DNA from: an uncultured Pseudomonadota bacterium
GTDB taxonomy: Bacteria; Pseudomonadota; Gammaproteobacteria; Steroidobacterales; Steroidobacteraceae
Direction of reading: 5' to 3'
Assembly: GCA_903838705.1 (NCBI GenBank)
Contig: CAILZL010000011.1
Span: 124,001-188,000, forward strand
DNA length: 64,000 bases
Part shown: positions 1-9,108 of the stretch, piece after piece
Position numbering within the stretch: position 1 is the stretch's first letter
How the letters are laid out: each line of letters opens with the position of its first letter
Position numbers and translations under genes: made by a program
Notes under the pieces: generated by a model
The model's input: the letters and a program-made list of their open reading frames with translations, nothing else
The model's database searches: none
What the model was told of the DNA's origin: nothing

Positions 1-1
1 G

Positions 2-112
2 ATCCGTGCGATTCTGGATCAGCCTCGTTCGCCGACTGCGGGTGAGGGCGTAATGAAAGGACAGATGCTCGACAAGACGGTGAAGATACTGACGGTAAGG
101 CGAACCGGGTAG
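2..112 (+). CDS. C-terminal fragment of an unidentified protein (5' end outside window)
   Basis: An open frame enters from the left edge and runs 36 codons to TAG at 110-112, ending in VRRTG. The tail contains GEGVMKGQMLDKTVKI. This faintly recalls the extreme C-terminus of HpcH/CitE-type lyases (G-x-GV...DG-x-M-I/L-D), but the fragment is too short to assign. It ends 4 bp before the stop codon of the convergent rarD-like gene. It is reported as a coding fragment only because the frame is open and its end fits the gene spacing; it could be chance. Confidence 0.3.
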   Translation: MRAILDQPRSPTAGEGVMKGQMLDKTVKILTVRRTG

Positions 113-116
113 TTTA

Positions 117-1046
117 TTACCCGGAAGAGTTCATCCGGTTCCGCCAGATTCCATCTGCGGCATAGATTGCCAGCGCCAGCCAGATCAGTCCGAAGCAGGC
201 GAGGCGTGCAGGCGTCAGGGTTTCCTTGTAGATGAACACACCGATCAGAAATTGCAGTGTCGGTCCGATGTATTGCAGCATGCCCACGGTTGCGTAGTTG
301 ATGTGTCTTGCGCCGTAGTTGAACAGAGTCAGAGGTACAACAGTCACGATGCCTGAGAAGGCCAGCAACACCAGCATCAGGGTTGAGTGATTAAGCGCAT
401 CTCCCGGCTGTTGCTGGCTGAGTAACAGATAGCCGCAGGCCAGCGGCGCAACCAGCAGCGTCTCAACAGCCAGACCGGTCAATGGTGCAACAGGGCTGAC
501 TTTTCGCAATAGACCATAAAGACTGAAAGTGCCTGCCAGCGCCAGTGCAATCCACGGTAGCTGACCTGCTTGAACAGTCAGTAACAGCACGCCGCTGGTG
601 GCAATGGCAACGGCAATCCATTGCGCCCGGTTCAGTCGCTCCGACAGTACGATGACGCCCAGCAGCACATTCACTAATGGGTTGATGAAGTAGCCGAGGC
701 TGCTGAGCAGCACCTGTCCGTGCGCGATGCCCCACGCATACAGTGTCCAGTTGATAGCCAGCAGACTCGCCGTCAGAGCCAGGCGTCTGAGCAGTACAGG
801 TGTGACCAGAGTGCGCCATACCTGATTCAGCTCACCACGCCAGGCAATCCAGCCCATGACTACAACGCAGCCCATCAGGTAGCGCCAGGCTGCAATTTGC
901 AGCGCAGGCAGGCTGTTCAACGGTTTCAGATACAGCGGTAGCAAGCCCCAGATGAGGAAGGCGCTGAATACGGCCATCAGGCCGCTGAGCGTCTGTGTCT
1001 CAGCCGGTTCGGGCTTACGGATTGAACTGGTCATCGGTACTGACAT
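117..1046 (-). CDS. rarD: EamA/DMT-family permease, RarD type
   Basis: A protein of about 309 residues with ten predicted hydrophobic segments. It contains FLIWGLLPLYLK near the N-terminus, typical of the RarD branch (chloramphenicol-sensitivity protein family) of drug/metabolite transporters. The middle repeat contains LLSSLGYFINPLVNVLLG and the end contains LQYIGPTLQFLIGVF, the duplicated EamA hallmark positions. RarD proteins are inner-membrane permeases whose natural substrate is not established. The open frame extends 23 codons upstream to 1115, but the ATG at 1046 gives the usual RarD length (about 300). That start leaves room for a divergent promoter toward the NUDIX gene at 1128. Confidence 0.85.
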   Translation of the reverse strand: MSVPMTSSIRKPEPAETQTLSGLMAVFSAFLIWGLLPLYLKPLNSLPALQIAAWRYLMGCVVVMGWIAWRGELNQVWRTLVTPVLLRRLALTASLLAINWTLYAWGIAHGQVLLSSLGYFINPLVNVLLGVIVLSERLNRAQWIAVAIATSGVLLLTVQAGQLPWIALALAGTFSLYGLLRKVSPVAPLTGLAVETLLVAPLACGYLLLSQQQPGDALNHSTLMLVLLAFSGIVTVVPLTLFNYGARHINYATVGMLQYIGPTLQFLIGVFIYKETLTPARLACFGLIWLALAIYAADGIWRNRMNSSG

Positions 1047-1127
1047 CTCATATGGGTAGTGAAGTGTAGTGGTATCTGTGGTTTGCTTGTGTCTGAATGT
1101 GCTGATTGCACTCAACAGGAAAAGCTG

Positions 1128-1742
1128 ATGTCAAACTTGCTGGATCAGGCACGTCGCCTGCTTGCGGTGGCGCAAACCGGTTTGCATTACACCCGTAATA
1201 AATTTGAACGTGAACGTTACGAAGAAGTGGCGCAGATCGCTGCCGGGCTGATTGGTAATGCTGCACTGTATGACAGTCAGCAGATTCGCACGGCATGGTT
1301 GCTGGAAGATGGCTATACCACGCCCAAGATAGATGTGCGCGGTGCCATGTTCCGTGACAATGAAGTCCTGCTGGTGCGTGAGCGCAGTGATGGCAAATGG
1401 ACAGTTCCGGGCGGGTTTGCGGATGTGAATGAATCGCCCTCAGTGTCCATACTCAAGGAAATAGAACAGGAGTCCGGTTACACCGCGCGGGTACTCAAGC
1501 TGGCCGCAGTGCATGATCGCAATCTGCACAACTACCCGCCTTTCATGTTCCATCTCTGGAAGCTGCTGTTCGTGTGCGAAATCACGGGTGGGACGCCACG
1601 GCTCAGTAACGAAACAGATGGCGTCGATTTTTTTCCGCTGGAGAAATTGCCGGAGCTGTCAACCGGCCGCATCACTGCGGCACAGTTACAGTTGTTGCAC
1701 CGGCATTACCTTGAGCCGGGTCTGGCGACCGAATTTGACTGA
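1128..1742 (+). CDS. NUDIX hydrolase with N-terminal Nudix_N-type domain
   Basis: A 204-residue protein. The Nudix box lies at about residues 96-119: G-G-FADVN-E, seven residues, then KEIEQESGY. This matches GX5EX7REUXEEXGU with Lys in place of the Arg and keeps the metal-binding Glu cluster. The first about 60 residues (ending in TAWLLEDGYTTPKIDVRGA) look like the N-terminal domain of ADP-ribose and nucleoside-diphosphate-linked NUDIX enzymes. The likely role is hydrolysis of ADP-ribose-like or related nucleotides; the exact substrate cannot be read. The ATG at 1128 is chosen because AGGAAAAG precedes it. The open frame begins at 1059 but has no good ribosome binding site there. The gene is divergent from rarD. 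Confidence 0.85.
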   Translation: MSNLLDQARRLLAVAQTGLHYTRNKFERERYEEVAQIAAGLIGNAALYDSQQIRTAWLLEDGYTTPKIDVRGAMFRDNEVLLVRERSDGKWTVPGGFADVNESPSVSILKEIEQESGYTARVLKLAAVHDRNLHNYPPFMFHLWKLLFVCEITGGTPRLSNETDGVDFFPLEKLPELSTGRITAAQLQLLHRHYLEPGLATEFD

Positions 1743-1893
1743 TGTACTGTGCGCTTAGTGTTCACGATGTGAAGCAAAGGCCATTTTGTCCATCATGCCC
1801 ATGAACACACTTAATCGTAATCAGCCTGTTCGACAATCGCAGCTAAACGGGTGGTGGATTCTTAACAAGTAAAAGAAGCATATGAGTTGCGGT

Positions 1894-2352
1894 TTATTTC
1901 AAGCTGGGTATCTCAATCGAACTGACTTTTCCGTCTGTCAATGTCACCCGGCCGGACAGAAATCCGGAGCGACCGATTTCCATCGCGTATAGCAACGTGC
2001 GGCTCTTGCTGTCATCACCCATGCGCTGTTGAGTTGGCGCACCGAGAATTTCGATAACCTGCAATTCCTCCATGCCGGGCTTGATTCGAGCCCAGTTACT
2101 GCTGCTTACCCAGCGTGAATCATTGCTGACAGCAGATTGCGTTGAGACCGGCAGCGCAGTAAGCCCGGACTGTCGTTGCAGTTCGGCAATCTGTCGTGCC
2201 TGATCTTTTACTGTGGTCTCCAGTGTACGGAGGCTTTGTTCAATATCACTCAGGCGAAACTCATCTATAGGTGCAGCCTGGACAGGTTGCCATATAAACG
2301 TATGGATAATGAGCAAGCCGAGAAGGCTTGACGTATGCCGTTGGGTTTTCAT
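1894..2352 (-). CDS. Exported protein with coiled coil and BamE/SmpA-like C-terminus
   Basis: A 152-residue protein beginning with a cleavable signal peptide (MKTQRHTSS, a hydrophobic stretch, then VQA-AP at about residue 27). Residues about 30-62 form a short coiled coil (LSDIEQSLRTLETTVKDQAR...IAELQRQ). The C-terminal half has WARIKPGMEELQVIEILGAPTQQ followed by two strands. This matches the small alpha-beta fold of the BamE/SmpA-OmlA superfamily (G-M-s-x-x-x-V-x-x-x-L-G-x-P). It is probably periplasmic; there is no lipobox, so it is not BamE itself. It stands alone, with the next gene divergent. Function is unknown. Confidence 0.6.
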   Translation of the reverse strand: MKTQRHTSSLLGLLIIHTFIWQPVQAAPIDEFRLSDIEQSLRTLETTVKDQARQIAELQRQSGLTALPVSTQSAVSNDSRWVSSSNWARIKPGMEELQVIEILGAPTQQRMGDDSKSRTLLYAMEIGRSGFLSGRVTLTDGKVSSIEIPSLK

Positions 2353-2635
2353 GATTGCTCCGGCAGGTAGCAGAAGATGCCGTTACTATAAAACTAAATC
2401 GTCACCCGGGTAATCTTGGATAGAAATATGGAGCAAAGAATTGTCCAGCGAATACCAGCTTGTCTGAATGCGACAGGTAGAATGGGCGTTGCCCGGGTGC
2501 AGGATTCGGCGACAGTGGAGTTTGGGGTTGGCTTGATTGGATTGCCAGCAATAACAATAACGAACCTGCGTATACCAACGCGAATGATACGAATACAATT
2601 GCGCAGCACTTACGTCATTGAGCTAGGAGTATTCA

Positions 2636-3334
2636 ATGAATAATTGGGGTTTCCTTGGTAGATACTGGGAAAGGTTACCGTATCGAAAAAGGTGCACCTG
2701 TCATGCTTTATTGGCGGTTACTTCTACACCTTATGTAGTGCTTGAAGGTCGTTTGGTATTCCATTCCATGGTTACGCATGCATGGTATACAGGCATGCTT
2801 GCCTTGATGGGGTTGTGGGCTATCTATTACATGGTTGCACGTGCTTGGATTGATCTTCTGACAGATATCATCGATGTTTCACGAGGCACCTATTCGTTGC
2901 TAGGGGAAGTCAATGAGTTAAGTGGTTGCCGTACCAACAATTATCCTTATGATCTGTATTCGTCAGCAGATGTAAAACGAGACTGGACGAATTGGCAGTA
3001 TCTGCTGGCGTGTTGGTCGCTTATTGAAGCAACCCTGATCCCTATGGTGGCGTCTATTGCACTTCTGTACACAGTTTTTAATTCCCCCTATATGCAGGAA
3101 TTGCTTGACAAAGGTGACCCGCATTCGATTTTAGATAGAGTGAAATCTTTTATGATTTTCTGTGACTATATGGTGGGTCTATTCGGAGTTTTTTCAATGA
3201 CAGGTCGTGATCAGGGCGGAATAACCCCTCTCCATTTACGATTGCTTGGCTTGCCAAATGTATATCCAGATCAGAATAACTTGCCACGCTGGCTGAATGA
3301 ATTAATGATTAGATTGACCGGACGTCCGTTGTAA
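2636..3334 (+). CDS. Uncharacterised four-helix membrane protein
   Basis: A 232-residue protein that I do not recognise. Hydrophobic segments lie at about 22-45, 52-72, 120-145 and 170-190, so four membrane helices are likely. No catalytic or binding motif is visible. The ATG at 2636 has a strong site (AGGAG about seven bases upstream). Codon use is more AT-rich than that of the genes around it (many tta, att and aat codons), and the gene is followed by repeat remnants at 3362-3460, so it may have been acquired recently. An upstream frame ending over this start (2416-2643) lacks a ribosome binding site and is not taken as a gene. Confidence 0.55.
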   Translation: MNNWGFLGRYWERLPYRKRCTCHALLAVTSTPYVVLEGRLVFHSMVTHAWYTGMLALMGLWAIYYMVARAWIDLLTDIIDVSRGTYSLLGEVNELSGCRTNNYPYDLYSSADVKRDWTNWQYLLACWSLIEATLIPMVASIALLYTVFNSPYMQELLDKGDPHSILDRVKSFMIFCDYMVGLFGVFSMTGRDQGGITPLHLRLLGLPNVYPDQNNLPRWLNELMIRLTGRPL

Positions 3335-3361
3335 TGCCTTGCTGTTGCGGACCGTCCAAAT

Positions 3362-3396
3362 TGACCCTAAGAGGTACGGGGTCAGGTCTTTATTCT
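3362..3396 (+). repeat. Hairpin TGACCC/GGGTCA with T-rich tail
   Basis: TGACCC at 3362-3367 pairs with GGGTCA at 3379-3384 across an 11-base loop, followed by GGTCTTTATTCTT. It lies 28 bp after the stop of the membrane-protein gene and could act as a weak terminator. Motifs of the form ...GGGGTCAGGTCTT... are also common in the flanks of REP-associated IS200-like elements in gammaproteobacteria, so this may instead be a remnant of such an element. No transposase is present here. Confidence 0.4.
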
Positions 3397-3423
3397 TGCC
3401 CAACAATTTGATCGCACAGCCCG

Positions 3424-3460
3424 GTAGGTTGGGATTACGCTTCATTGCACCTCAGCCTAC
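3424..3460. repeat. REP-like imperfect palindrome
   Basis: GTAGGTTGGG at 3424-3433 is roughly complementary to CCTCAGCCTAC at 3450-3460, giving an imperfect inverted repeat around ATTACGCTTCATT. Palindromes with GTAGGTTGGG arms are a common extragenic repeat type in proteobacterial genomes. Only one copy is seen in this window, so its repeat status genome-wide is inferred. Confidence 0.35.
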
Positions 3461-3532
3461 ATACTTCGATACTTGTGGCGGCTGGTAGCAATGATGATGC
3501 TGATTTCACTCGGTGGGTTTGAGCAATAGAGC

Positions 3533-4219
3533 ATGCGATATACACAACAGGAAACTTCAACTGCGGTACGGCTGCAACCTTCTACCACTGATGCCGTATC
3601 GGCCAGCGTCATCTGGCTGCATGGGCTGGGTGCGGATGGGCACGACTTTGTACCCATCGTTCCAGAGCTGCATCTGCCGGATACATTGCCCGTCCGGTTT
3701 ATATTTCCTCATGCGCCGCACCGTCCCGTCACGCTGAACAACGGCTATGTCATGCGTGCATGGTATGACATCAAGGCACTGGCGCTACGGGCTGAAGAAG
3801 ATGCTGCAGGTATCCGTGCTTCTGAAATGCTGGTGTGTGATTTGATTCAGGCCGAAGTGGCAGCGGGCATAAAGGCCAGTCGCATCGTGATAGCCGGATT
3901 CTCTCAGGGCGGAGCGATTGCCCTGCAGACCGCGTTGCGTTATCCGCAGCGGCTGGCGGGTGTGCTGCCCTTGTCTACTTACCTGCCATTACGTGATTCA
4001 CTTGCAGCTGAGGCCAGTGCGGCGAATGCTGATATTCCCGTCCTGATGTGTCATGGCCGTCAGGATACGGTGGTGCCGGTACAGCTGGGTGAGCGTTCGC
4101 GTGATGCCTTGCTGACGCAGGGATATGCAGTGGATTTTCGTTACTACGATATGCCGCATTCCGTGTGTGCAGAAGAAATACGGGATATCGGTTTGTGGTT
4201 AACGAGTCTGCTCACCTGA
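3533..4219 (+). CDS. Phospholipase/carboxylesterase (alpha/beta hydrolase)
   Basis: A 228-residue cytosolic alpha/beta hydrolase of the Abhydrolase_2 (carboxylesterase/acyl-protein thioesterase-like) family. The nucleophile motif GFSQGG gives Ser124. The acid is Asp178 in HGRQDTVVP and the histidine is His209 in DMPHSVC. The oxyanion region WLHGLGADGHDF at about 28-39 is typical of the family, and length is normal. The enzyme should cleave short-chain carboxyl esters; the natural substrate is unknown. The ribosome binding site is weak. The gene stands alone and converges on the SPOR-protein gene. Confidence 0.88.
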   Translation: MRYTQQETSTAVRLQPSTTDAVSASVIWLHGLGADGHDFVPIVPELHLPDTLPVRFIFPHAPHRPVTLNNGYVMRAWYDIKALALRAEEDAAGIRASEMLVCDLIQAEVAAGIKASRIVIAGFSQGGAIALQTALRYPQRLAGVLPLSTYLPLRDSLAAEASAANADIPVLMCHGRQDTVVPVQLGERSRDALLTQGYAVDFRYYDMPHSVCAEEIRDIGLWLTSLLT

Positions 4220-4255
4220 GTTGTCCATGCCATGCGGGATTTCAGGCCGATCTAT

Positions 4256-4834
4256 TCAGTTGGCCTGTCTGGCTGATTCCAGTTTGACAACCATCGCATC
4301 AATCTGAACTTCACGCAGTTTGCGGCGTGTGTCTTCCAGTTTGTTCAGATTGTTGATCGGGCCAATGCGAACGCGGTGCCATGTGTCATTATCAATGCTG
4401 ACTTTCTGAATGGTGGATTCAATGCCCTGCAGGGCAAGGCGGGCACGCACGCGATCTGCATCGGCAAAATTGTGATAAGAACCGACTTGCAGGATATAAG
4501 AGCCCGGTGCGTCTATCGCGCCTGATGCAGATGAGTTGCTGGCTGTCTGGGTTTTGTCATTTTTTATTTCAACTTCCTGCTTCGGAAGTACATCATAAAA
4601 ATCGTACTGGGTGTCAGTTTGCGCAGATTCAGGTGCTGGCGCTTCCTTGGTGCTTCCCGGTTGTTCATTGGTGAGCGGTGCGTTGTGGGCACTGACCTGT
4701 GCGCCGGGCCGGCGATCGAACAGATAGACTGCTGTGGCCACTGTTAATCCGATCAGCAGGCCGATTGCAAAGCCACCCCATGCGGAAATCCCGCCACTGG
4801 TCCGGGTATGAGTGTTTTTGTAATCACGCGCCAT
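4256..4834 (-). CDS. SPOR-domain membrane protein (FtsN-like)
   Basis: A 192-residue protein with a cytoplasmic tail, one transmembrane segment (about residues 15-38, [20 protein letters not shown]) and a variable periplasmic linker. A C-terminal SPOR domain spans about 110-185 ([19 protein letters not shown]... and WHRVRIGPI). SPOR domains bind denuded septal peptidoglycan, so a role at the division site is likely. The start ATGGCGCGTGATTAC at 4834 overlaps the end of argS by 11 bp; the longer upstream frame would extend further into argS. The order priA-argS-SPOR protein is conserved in gammaproteobacteria, where hslVU often follows; here hslVU is absent. Confidence 0.85.
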   Translation of the reverse strand: MARDYKNTHTRTSGGISAWGGFAIGLLIGLTVATAVYLFDRRPGAQVSAHNAPLTNEQPGSTKEAPAPESAQTDTQYDFYDVLPKQEVEIKNDKTQTASNSSASGAIDAPGSYILQVGSYHNFADADRVRARLALQGIESTIQKVSIDNDTWHRVRIGPINNLNKLEDTRRKLREVQIDAMVVKLESARQAN

Positions 4835-6545
4835 GATTGACAGCTTTCTCGGTAGACCACATGGATTCCGGTGCACTTACTCCCAGCAGGTGCAAGCCAT
4901 TGGCAATGACCTGCTTTGCAGCGGCCACCAGATTCAGACGTGCATTGCGCAGCGCGGCATCTTCGACCAGAAATACATGCGCGTTGTAATAGGTATGAAA
5001 GTCACCCGCCAGTTCGCGCAGATAGTGAGCAATCTGATGCGGCTCAAGTGCCGCCGCCGCTGTGCTCAACAGTTCTGGATACTGAGTAACGCGACGCATC
5101 AATGCACTTTCATGAGATGTATCGAGCAGATGCAGGTGGGCTGCACCCAAAGTGCGATCATGAATGTATCCTTTCTCGCCCAACTGACGGAACACGCTGC
5201 AAACGCGTGCATGGGCATACTGCACGTAGAACACGGGGTTTTCTTCACCCTGTGCCAGTGCCAGATCAATGTCGAATACAAACTCGGTGTCGGCACGGCG
5301 TGATGCCAGGAAGAAACGCACTGCATCGCGACCCACCCATTCGATCAGGTCGCGCACCGTCACATAGGAACCGGCCCGCTTGGAGATTTTCACTTCTTCG
5401 CCGGCGCGCATTACCTTGACCATCTTGTGCAGCACGTAATCCGGATATCCGGCAGGAATGCCGAGGCTCAATGCCTGCAATCCAGCCCGTACGCGAGTGA
5501 TGGTGCTGTGATGATCGGAGCCCTGAATATTGATGGCGCGATGAAAGCCACGTTGCCACTTGCCTACGTGATAGGCCACATCCGGTACGAAGTACGTGTA
5601 GCTGCCATCTGATTTGCGCATGACGCGATCCTTGTCGTCACCATATTCAGTAGTGCGCAGCCACAAAGCGCCGTCCTGTTCATAGGTTTTGCCGCTGGCA
5701 ATGAGGCCAGCAACGGTGTTGTCCACTTTGCCGTCCGAATACAGGCTGGACTCAAGGTAATACTGATCAAATTTCACGCCGAAAGTTTGCAGATCAATAT
5801 CCTGTTCATTGCGCAGGTAGGTGACTGCGAACTGACGGATTGATTCCAGATCTTCACGATCTCCGCTGGCAGTGACTGCGATACCATCCATCGCACGAAC
5901 CGTTTTCCCGGCCAGAAAGTCAGCAGCGATATCGGCGATGTAATCACCGTTGTAGGCGGCTTCGGGCCATGCTGCGTCGCCCGGTTTGAAACCTCTGGCA
6001 CGTGCCTGAACGGATAAAGCCAGATTCTGGATCTGCACACCGGCATCGTTGTAGTAGAACTCACGGGTGACAGCGTAGCCCTGCGTGGCCAGCAGCGCGC
6101 CCAGTGCATCGCCCAATGCCGCCTGCCGCCCATGACCCACATGCAGCGGACCGGTTGGATTCGCTGAAACAAATTCCAGCAACACCTGCTGGCCGTTACC
6201 GGTTGTGGAATGACCGTAGTTTGCAGCCTGCTGCTGTACCGAATCGAGTTCCTGCGCATAGGCATTCGGTGACAGATGGAAATTGATGAAGCCCGGTCCG
6301 GCTACCTCAACCTTGCTCAGCAGGGCGCTGGCAGGCAGCGCAGCGATCAGTGCCTGTGCCAGTTCACGCGGATTGCGTCTGGCTGCTTTCGACAGGCGCA
6401 TGGCGAGATTGCAGGCGAAGTCACCATGGCTGGCATCGCGAGTGCGTTCCAGCTCAATGGCGGGTATATCCAGTTCAGCAGGGAGCGTGCCTGCTGGCAG
6501 ATTACTGAGTGCTGATTCGAGCAGGGTCTGTATTAGGTGTTTCAA
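4824..6545 (-). CDS. argS: Arginyl-tRNA synthetase
   Basis: A 573-residue class I aminoacyl-tRNA synthetase. The HIGH-type motif appears as HVGHGR in [18 protein letters not shown]. The KMSKS-type loop appears as [12 protein letters not shown]. The N-terminal Add-1 tRNA-recognition domain (about residues 1-90) and the C-terminal DALR anticodon-binding domain (ending in [14 protein letters not shown]) are both present, and length is normal for bacterial ArgRS. It charges tRNA-Arg with arginine in the cytosol. It lies 81 bp downstream of priA and overlaps the SPOR gene, so the three are probably cotranscribed. Confidence 0.97.
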   Translation of the reverse strand: MKHLIQTLLESALSNLPAGTLPAELDIPAIELERTRDASHGDFACNLAMRLSKAARRNPRELAQALIAALPASALLSKVEVAGPGFINFHLSPNAYAQELDSVQQQAANYGHSTTGNGQQVLLEFVSANPTGPLHVGHGRQAALGDALGALLATQGYAVTREFYYNDAGVQIQNLALSVQARARGFKPGDAAWPEAAYNGDYIADIAADFLAGKTVRAMDGIAVTASGDREDLESIRQFAVTYLRNEQDIDLQTFGVKFDQYYLESSLYSDGKVDNTVAGLIASGKTYEQDGALWLRTTEYGDDKDRVMRKSDGSYTYFVPDVAYHVGKWQRGFHRAINIQGSDHHSTITRVRAGLQALSLGIPAGYPDYVLHKMVKVMRAGEEVKISKRAGSYVTVRDLIEWVGRDAVRFFLASRRADTEFVFDIDLALAQGEENPVFYVQYAHARVCSVFRQLGEKGYIHDRTLGAAHLHLLDTSHESALMRRVTQYPELLSTAAAALEPHQIAHYLRELAGDFHTYYNAHVFLVEDAALRNARLNLVAAAKQVIANGLHLLGVSAPESMWSTEKAVNHGA

Positions 6546-6626
6546 TTTTGATCAACTGCGGGTGCGTGCATATCCCGCCCATTCTACGTGTGGCAGCCAG
6601 CTATCGGCCAGCACAGAACCATGCAC

Positions 6627-8822
6627 TCAGAATAATTCAACAGGGTCGACATCCACTGACCAGCGCACCCGCCTGGCTTCAGGCAGGGATTCCAGCTGTG
6701 GCAGAAGTGCAGCCAGCAGGTTTTGCAGCGGCCCGACGCTGCTGGCATGCAGTAATAGCTGTGCACGGTGCATTCCGGCGCGGCGTGTCATGGGTGCCGG
6801 CGCAGGTCCTAGCACCTTTACCTTCCTGTTCTGTTGCAATGCCAGTTGCTGTGTGGCTTGCAGAAAGCGCAGTGCCGTACTGAGTTCGGCAGCTTCGGCG
6901 CGCAACAGGACAATGCGCGCGAAGGGTGGCCAGTGTGCCTGTTCACGCTCCTGCAAGGCGGCTTCGGCAAAGCCCGTATAGCCATCGTGCAACAGCCGTT
7001 GCATCAACGGGTGATCGGGATATTCGGTCTGAATCAGCACTTCGCCCGGTCGATCACCCCGGCCAGCGCGTCCGGCCACTTGCAGGATGCTCTGCGCCAG
7101 CCGTTCGCTGGCACGAAAATCCGTACTGAACAGACCTTGATCTGCATCCAGAATGACGACCAGAGTGACGTCGGGAAAGTGATGTCCTTTGGACAGCATC
7201 TGGGTACCGACCAGTATTTTCGCAGCGCCGGAATGCACTCGCGCCAGTGTTGCATCAAGCTCACCTTTGCGGCTGACGCTGTCGCGATCGATCCGTGCCA
7301 GAGGTGCATCGGGATAAATCTGCCGTAGCGTATCTTCGATCCGTTCCGTGCCATGCCCAACGGGTTTGACTAATGCATGACAGACAGGACATTCGCTGTT
7401 CAGTGCCTGCTCGTGAGCACAGTGATGACAAATCAGCTTGTGACGACGTTGATGCACGGTAAGTCGGGCGTCACAGCGCGGGCAGGGAGCAGACCAGCCG
7501 CAACCGGGACAGAACAACACCGGTGCAAAGCCCCGGCGGTTCAGATACAGCAGCACCTGTCCCTGTGCATCAAGATGTTTGCGGATCTGCATCATCACGG
7601 GCGTGGATAAACCCTGATTGGCGGCATGCTGGCGCAGGTCAACCAGTTTCAGGGTGGGAGGCAGTGCGCCGCCAGCCCGGTCGGGCAGGCGCATCAGGTC
7701 ATCAGGCTTGCGCGCAACGCGTAACAGGCTTTCCAGTGAAGGAGTTGCAGAGCCCAGCACGACCGGAATGCCATGCCGTTGTGCGCGGGCAATAGCCAGA
7801 TCGCGTGCCGAATAGCGAAATCCTTCCTGCTGTTTGTAGGAAGCATCGTGTTCTTCATCAACAATAATCAGACCCGGGCGACTGAGTGGCGTGAAGATGG
7901 CAGAGCGCGTACCAATCACGATACCGGCCTCACCATTGCGCGCGGCTCGCCATGAAGCAAGACGCTCGCTATCGCTCAACCCCGAATGCAGCACAGCAAC
8001 GGGTGTCTGGAAACGATCACGAAATCGAGCAACCAACTGAGGGGTCAGCGCAATTTCAGGTGCCAGCACCAGGGCCTGTTGCTTGCGATCGAGGACTTCA
8101 GCAATGGCCTGCAGGTATACCTCGGTCTTGCCGCTGCCGGTCACGCCATGCAGCAGCAAGGTGGCAAAGCTGCTCAGACTGGCGACGATACGTTGCAATG
8201 CCTGCTTCTGGTCAGTGCCGAGCCGCAGTGGGCAAGCGCCAGTTGCAGGTCGGAGTTCAGCAGGCGGGGTGTCGAACAGCTGGCTGCGAACATAGCCGCG
8301 CTGCTCCAGCGTTCGCAGACCTGCACGCCAGTCTGCATGCAGAGCCGACAGTTCAGTTGCATCGTGCCATGCGCCATCACTCATACCTTCAATCAATGCG
8401 TGCAGTCGGGTTGCCCGTTTTGGTATGCGATCACTCGCTTCCATCAGGCGAGAGGTGTCCAGTTGCCAGCATTCCCGAGTGGATGTGAGCGCAGCGCCGG
8501 CGCTCAATGTTCCGGGCAATGCGGCAGCCAGCACCTCACCCAGCGGGTGACGGTAATATTCAGCCGACCACAGCAGCAACTGAAACAGATCCCTGTCGAA
8601 TACTGGAGTGGAGTCAATCAGTTCATAGGCGCGCCGCAGCTTCGCATGCGGGACATCGCTGTGTTCAGTAATTGCAACCAGCACCCCCATCACCCGTCTG
8701 CGTCCGAAGGGAACCCATATGCGGACACCGGGCTCTAAAGCGGACACAAGGCCGGCAGGGGGCAAGTAATCGAACAGACGCCGAAGGGGAGTGTCGATTG
8801 CAATGCGCAGAATCACGCTCAT
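6627..8822 (-). CDS. priA: Primosomal replication-restart helicase PriA
   Basis: A 731-residue superfamily 2 helicase. It has the N-terminal 3'-DNA-binding domain, Walker A GVTGSGKT, the DEEH box (IIVDEEHD), and helicase motifs in GSATPSLESL and QVAGRAGRGDRPG. The zinc-binding cysteine pairs lie between (CPGCGWSAPCPRCDA and CHHC...CPVC). PriA recognises stalled or repaired forks and reloads DnaB. Length and domain order are normal. The gene begins a leftward cluster with argS and the SPOR gene. A set of DnaA-box-like sequences lies 49-83 bp upstream of its start. Confidence 0.96.
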   Translation of the reverse strand: MSVILRIAIDTPLRRLFDYLPPAGLVSALEPGVRIWVPFGRRRVMGVLVAITEHSDVPHAKLRRAYELIDSTPVFDRDLFQLLLWSAEYYRHPLGEVLAAALPGTLSAGAALTSTRECWQLDTSRLMEASDRIPKRATRLHALIEGMSDGAWHDATELSALHADWRAGLRTLEQRGYVRSQLFDTPPAELRPATGACPLRLGTDQKQALQRIVASLSSFATLLLHGVTGSGKTEVYLQAIAEVLDRKQQALVLAPEIALTPQLVARFRDRFQTPVAVLHSGLSDSERLASWRAARNGEAGIVIGTRSAIFTPLSRPGLIIVDEEHDASYKQQEGFRYSARDLAIARAQRHGIPVVLGSATPSLESLLRVARKPDDLMRLPDRAGGALPPTLKLVDLRQHAANQGLSTPVMMQIRKHLDAQGQVLLYLNRRGFAPVLFCPGCGWSAPCPRCDARLTVHQRRHKLICHHCAHEQALNSECPVCHALVKPVGHGTERIEDTLRQIYPDAPLARIDRDSVSRKGELDATLARVHSGAAKILVGTQMLSKGHHFPDVTLVVILDADQGLFSTDFRASERLAQSILQVAGRAGRGDRPGEVLIQTEYPDHPLMQRLLHDGYTGFAEAALQEREQAHWPPFARIVLLRAEAAELSTALRFLQATQQLALQQNRKVKVLGPAPAPMTRRAGMHRAQLLLHASSVGPLQNLLAALLPQLESLPEARRVRWSVDVDPVELF

Positions 8823-8870
8823 GATTTATCAAGGCATGCTTGACTTGTGTGACCCGATGTTTGCCGGGAA

Positions 8871-8905
8871 CTATCCACAGAAGGTGTGGATAAACCTGTG
8901 GATGT
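8871..8905. promoter_or_regulatory. Cluster of three DnaA-box-like sequences upstream of priA
   Basis: CTATCCACA at 8871-8879 has one mismatch to the DnaA consensus TTATCCACA. TGTGGATAA at 8885-8893 is a perfect consensus box in the opposite orientation. TGTGGATGT at 8897-8905 is a weaker box with two mismatches. All three fall within 35 bp of the 286-bp gap between priA and the divergent sigma-factor gene. The sequence is direct evidence; a role in DnaA control of priA or in DnaA titration is inference. Confidence 0.5.
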
Positions 8906-9108
8906 TCCTGTGAGCGGCGAGCCTCTATAAGACCCAAGTCGGTGATTCATGGATGAATTTGGTATTGCGAATCCGGATTGGACATATTTTGACCGATGTT
9001 CTGCTGCCCGCGCGAGGAGATCAGATAAGCGCGTCAACCAAACCCCAGCCGATGCGTTAGCAACAATCATGATGAGTTGTGATATCTCCTGATTCGATCT
9101 GAAACATT

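Noticed and set aside
2416-2643. 75-codon frame whose stop overlaps the start of the membrane-protein gene
   Set aside because: The frame opens at TTG, has no ribosome binding site and the product has no recognisable pattern; the downstream gene has its own strong site.
8819-9070. Leftward frame of 83 codons covering the DnaA-box region upstream of priA
   Set aside because: No recognisable protein pattern; it covers what must be the promoter region of two divergent genes.
8823-9108. Possible chromosomal origin because of clustered DnaA boxes
   Set aside because: Only three boxes, no AT-rich unwinding region, and no dnaA, dnaN, gidA or parAB genes nearby.
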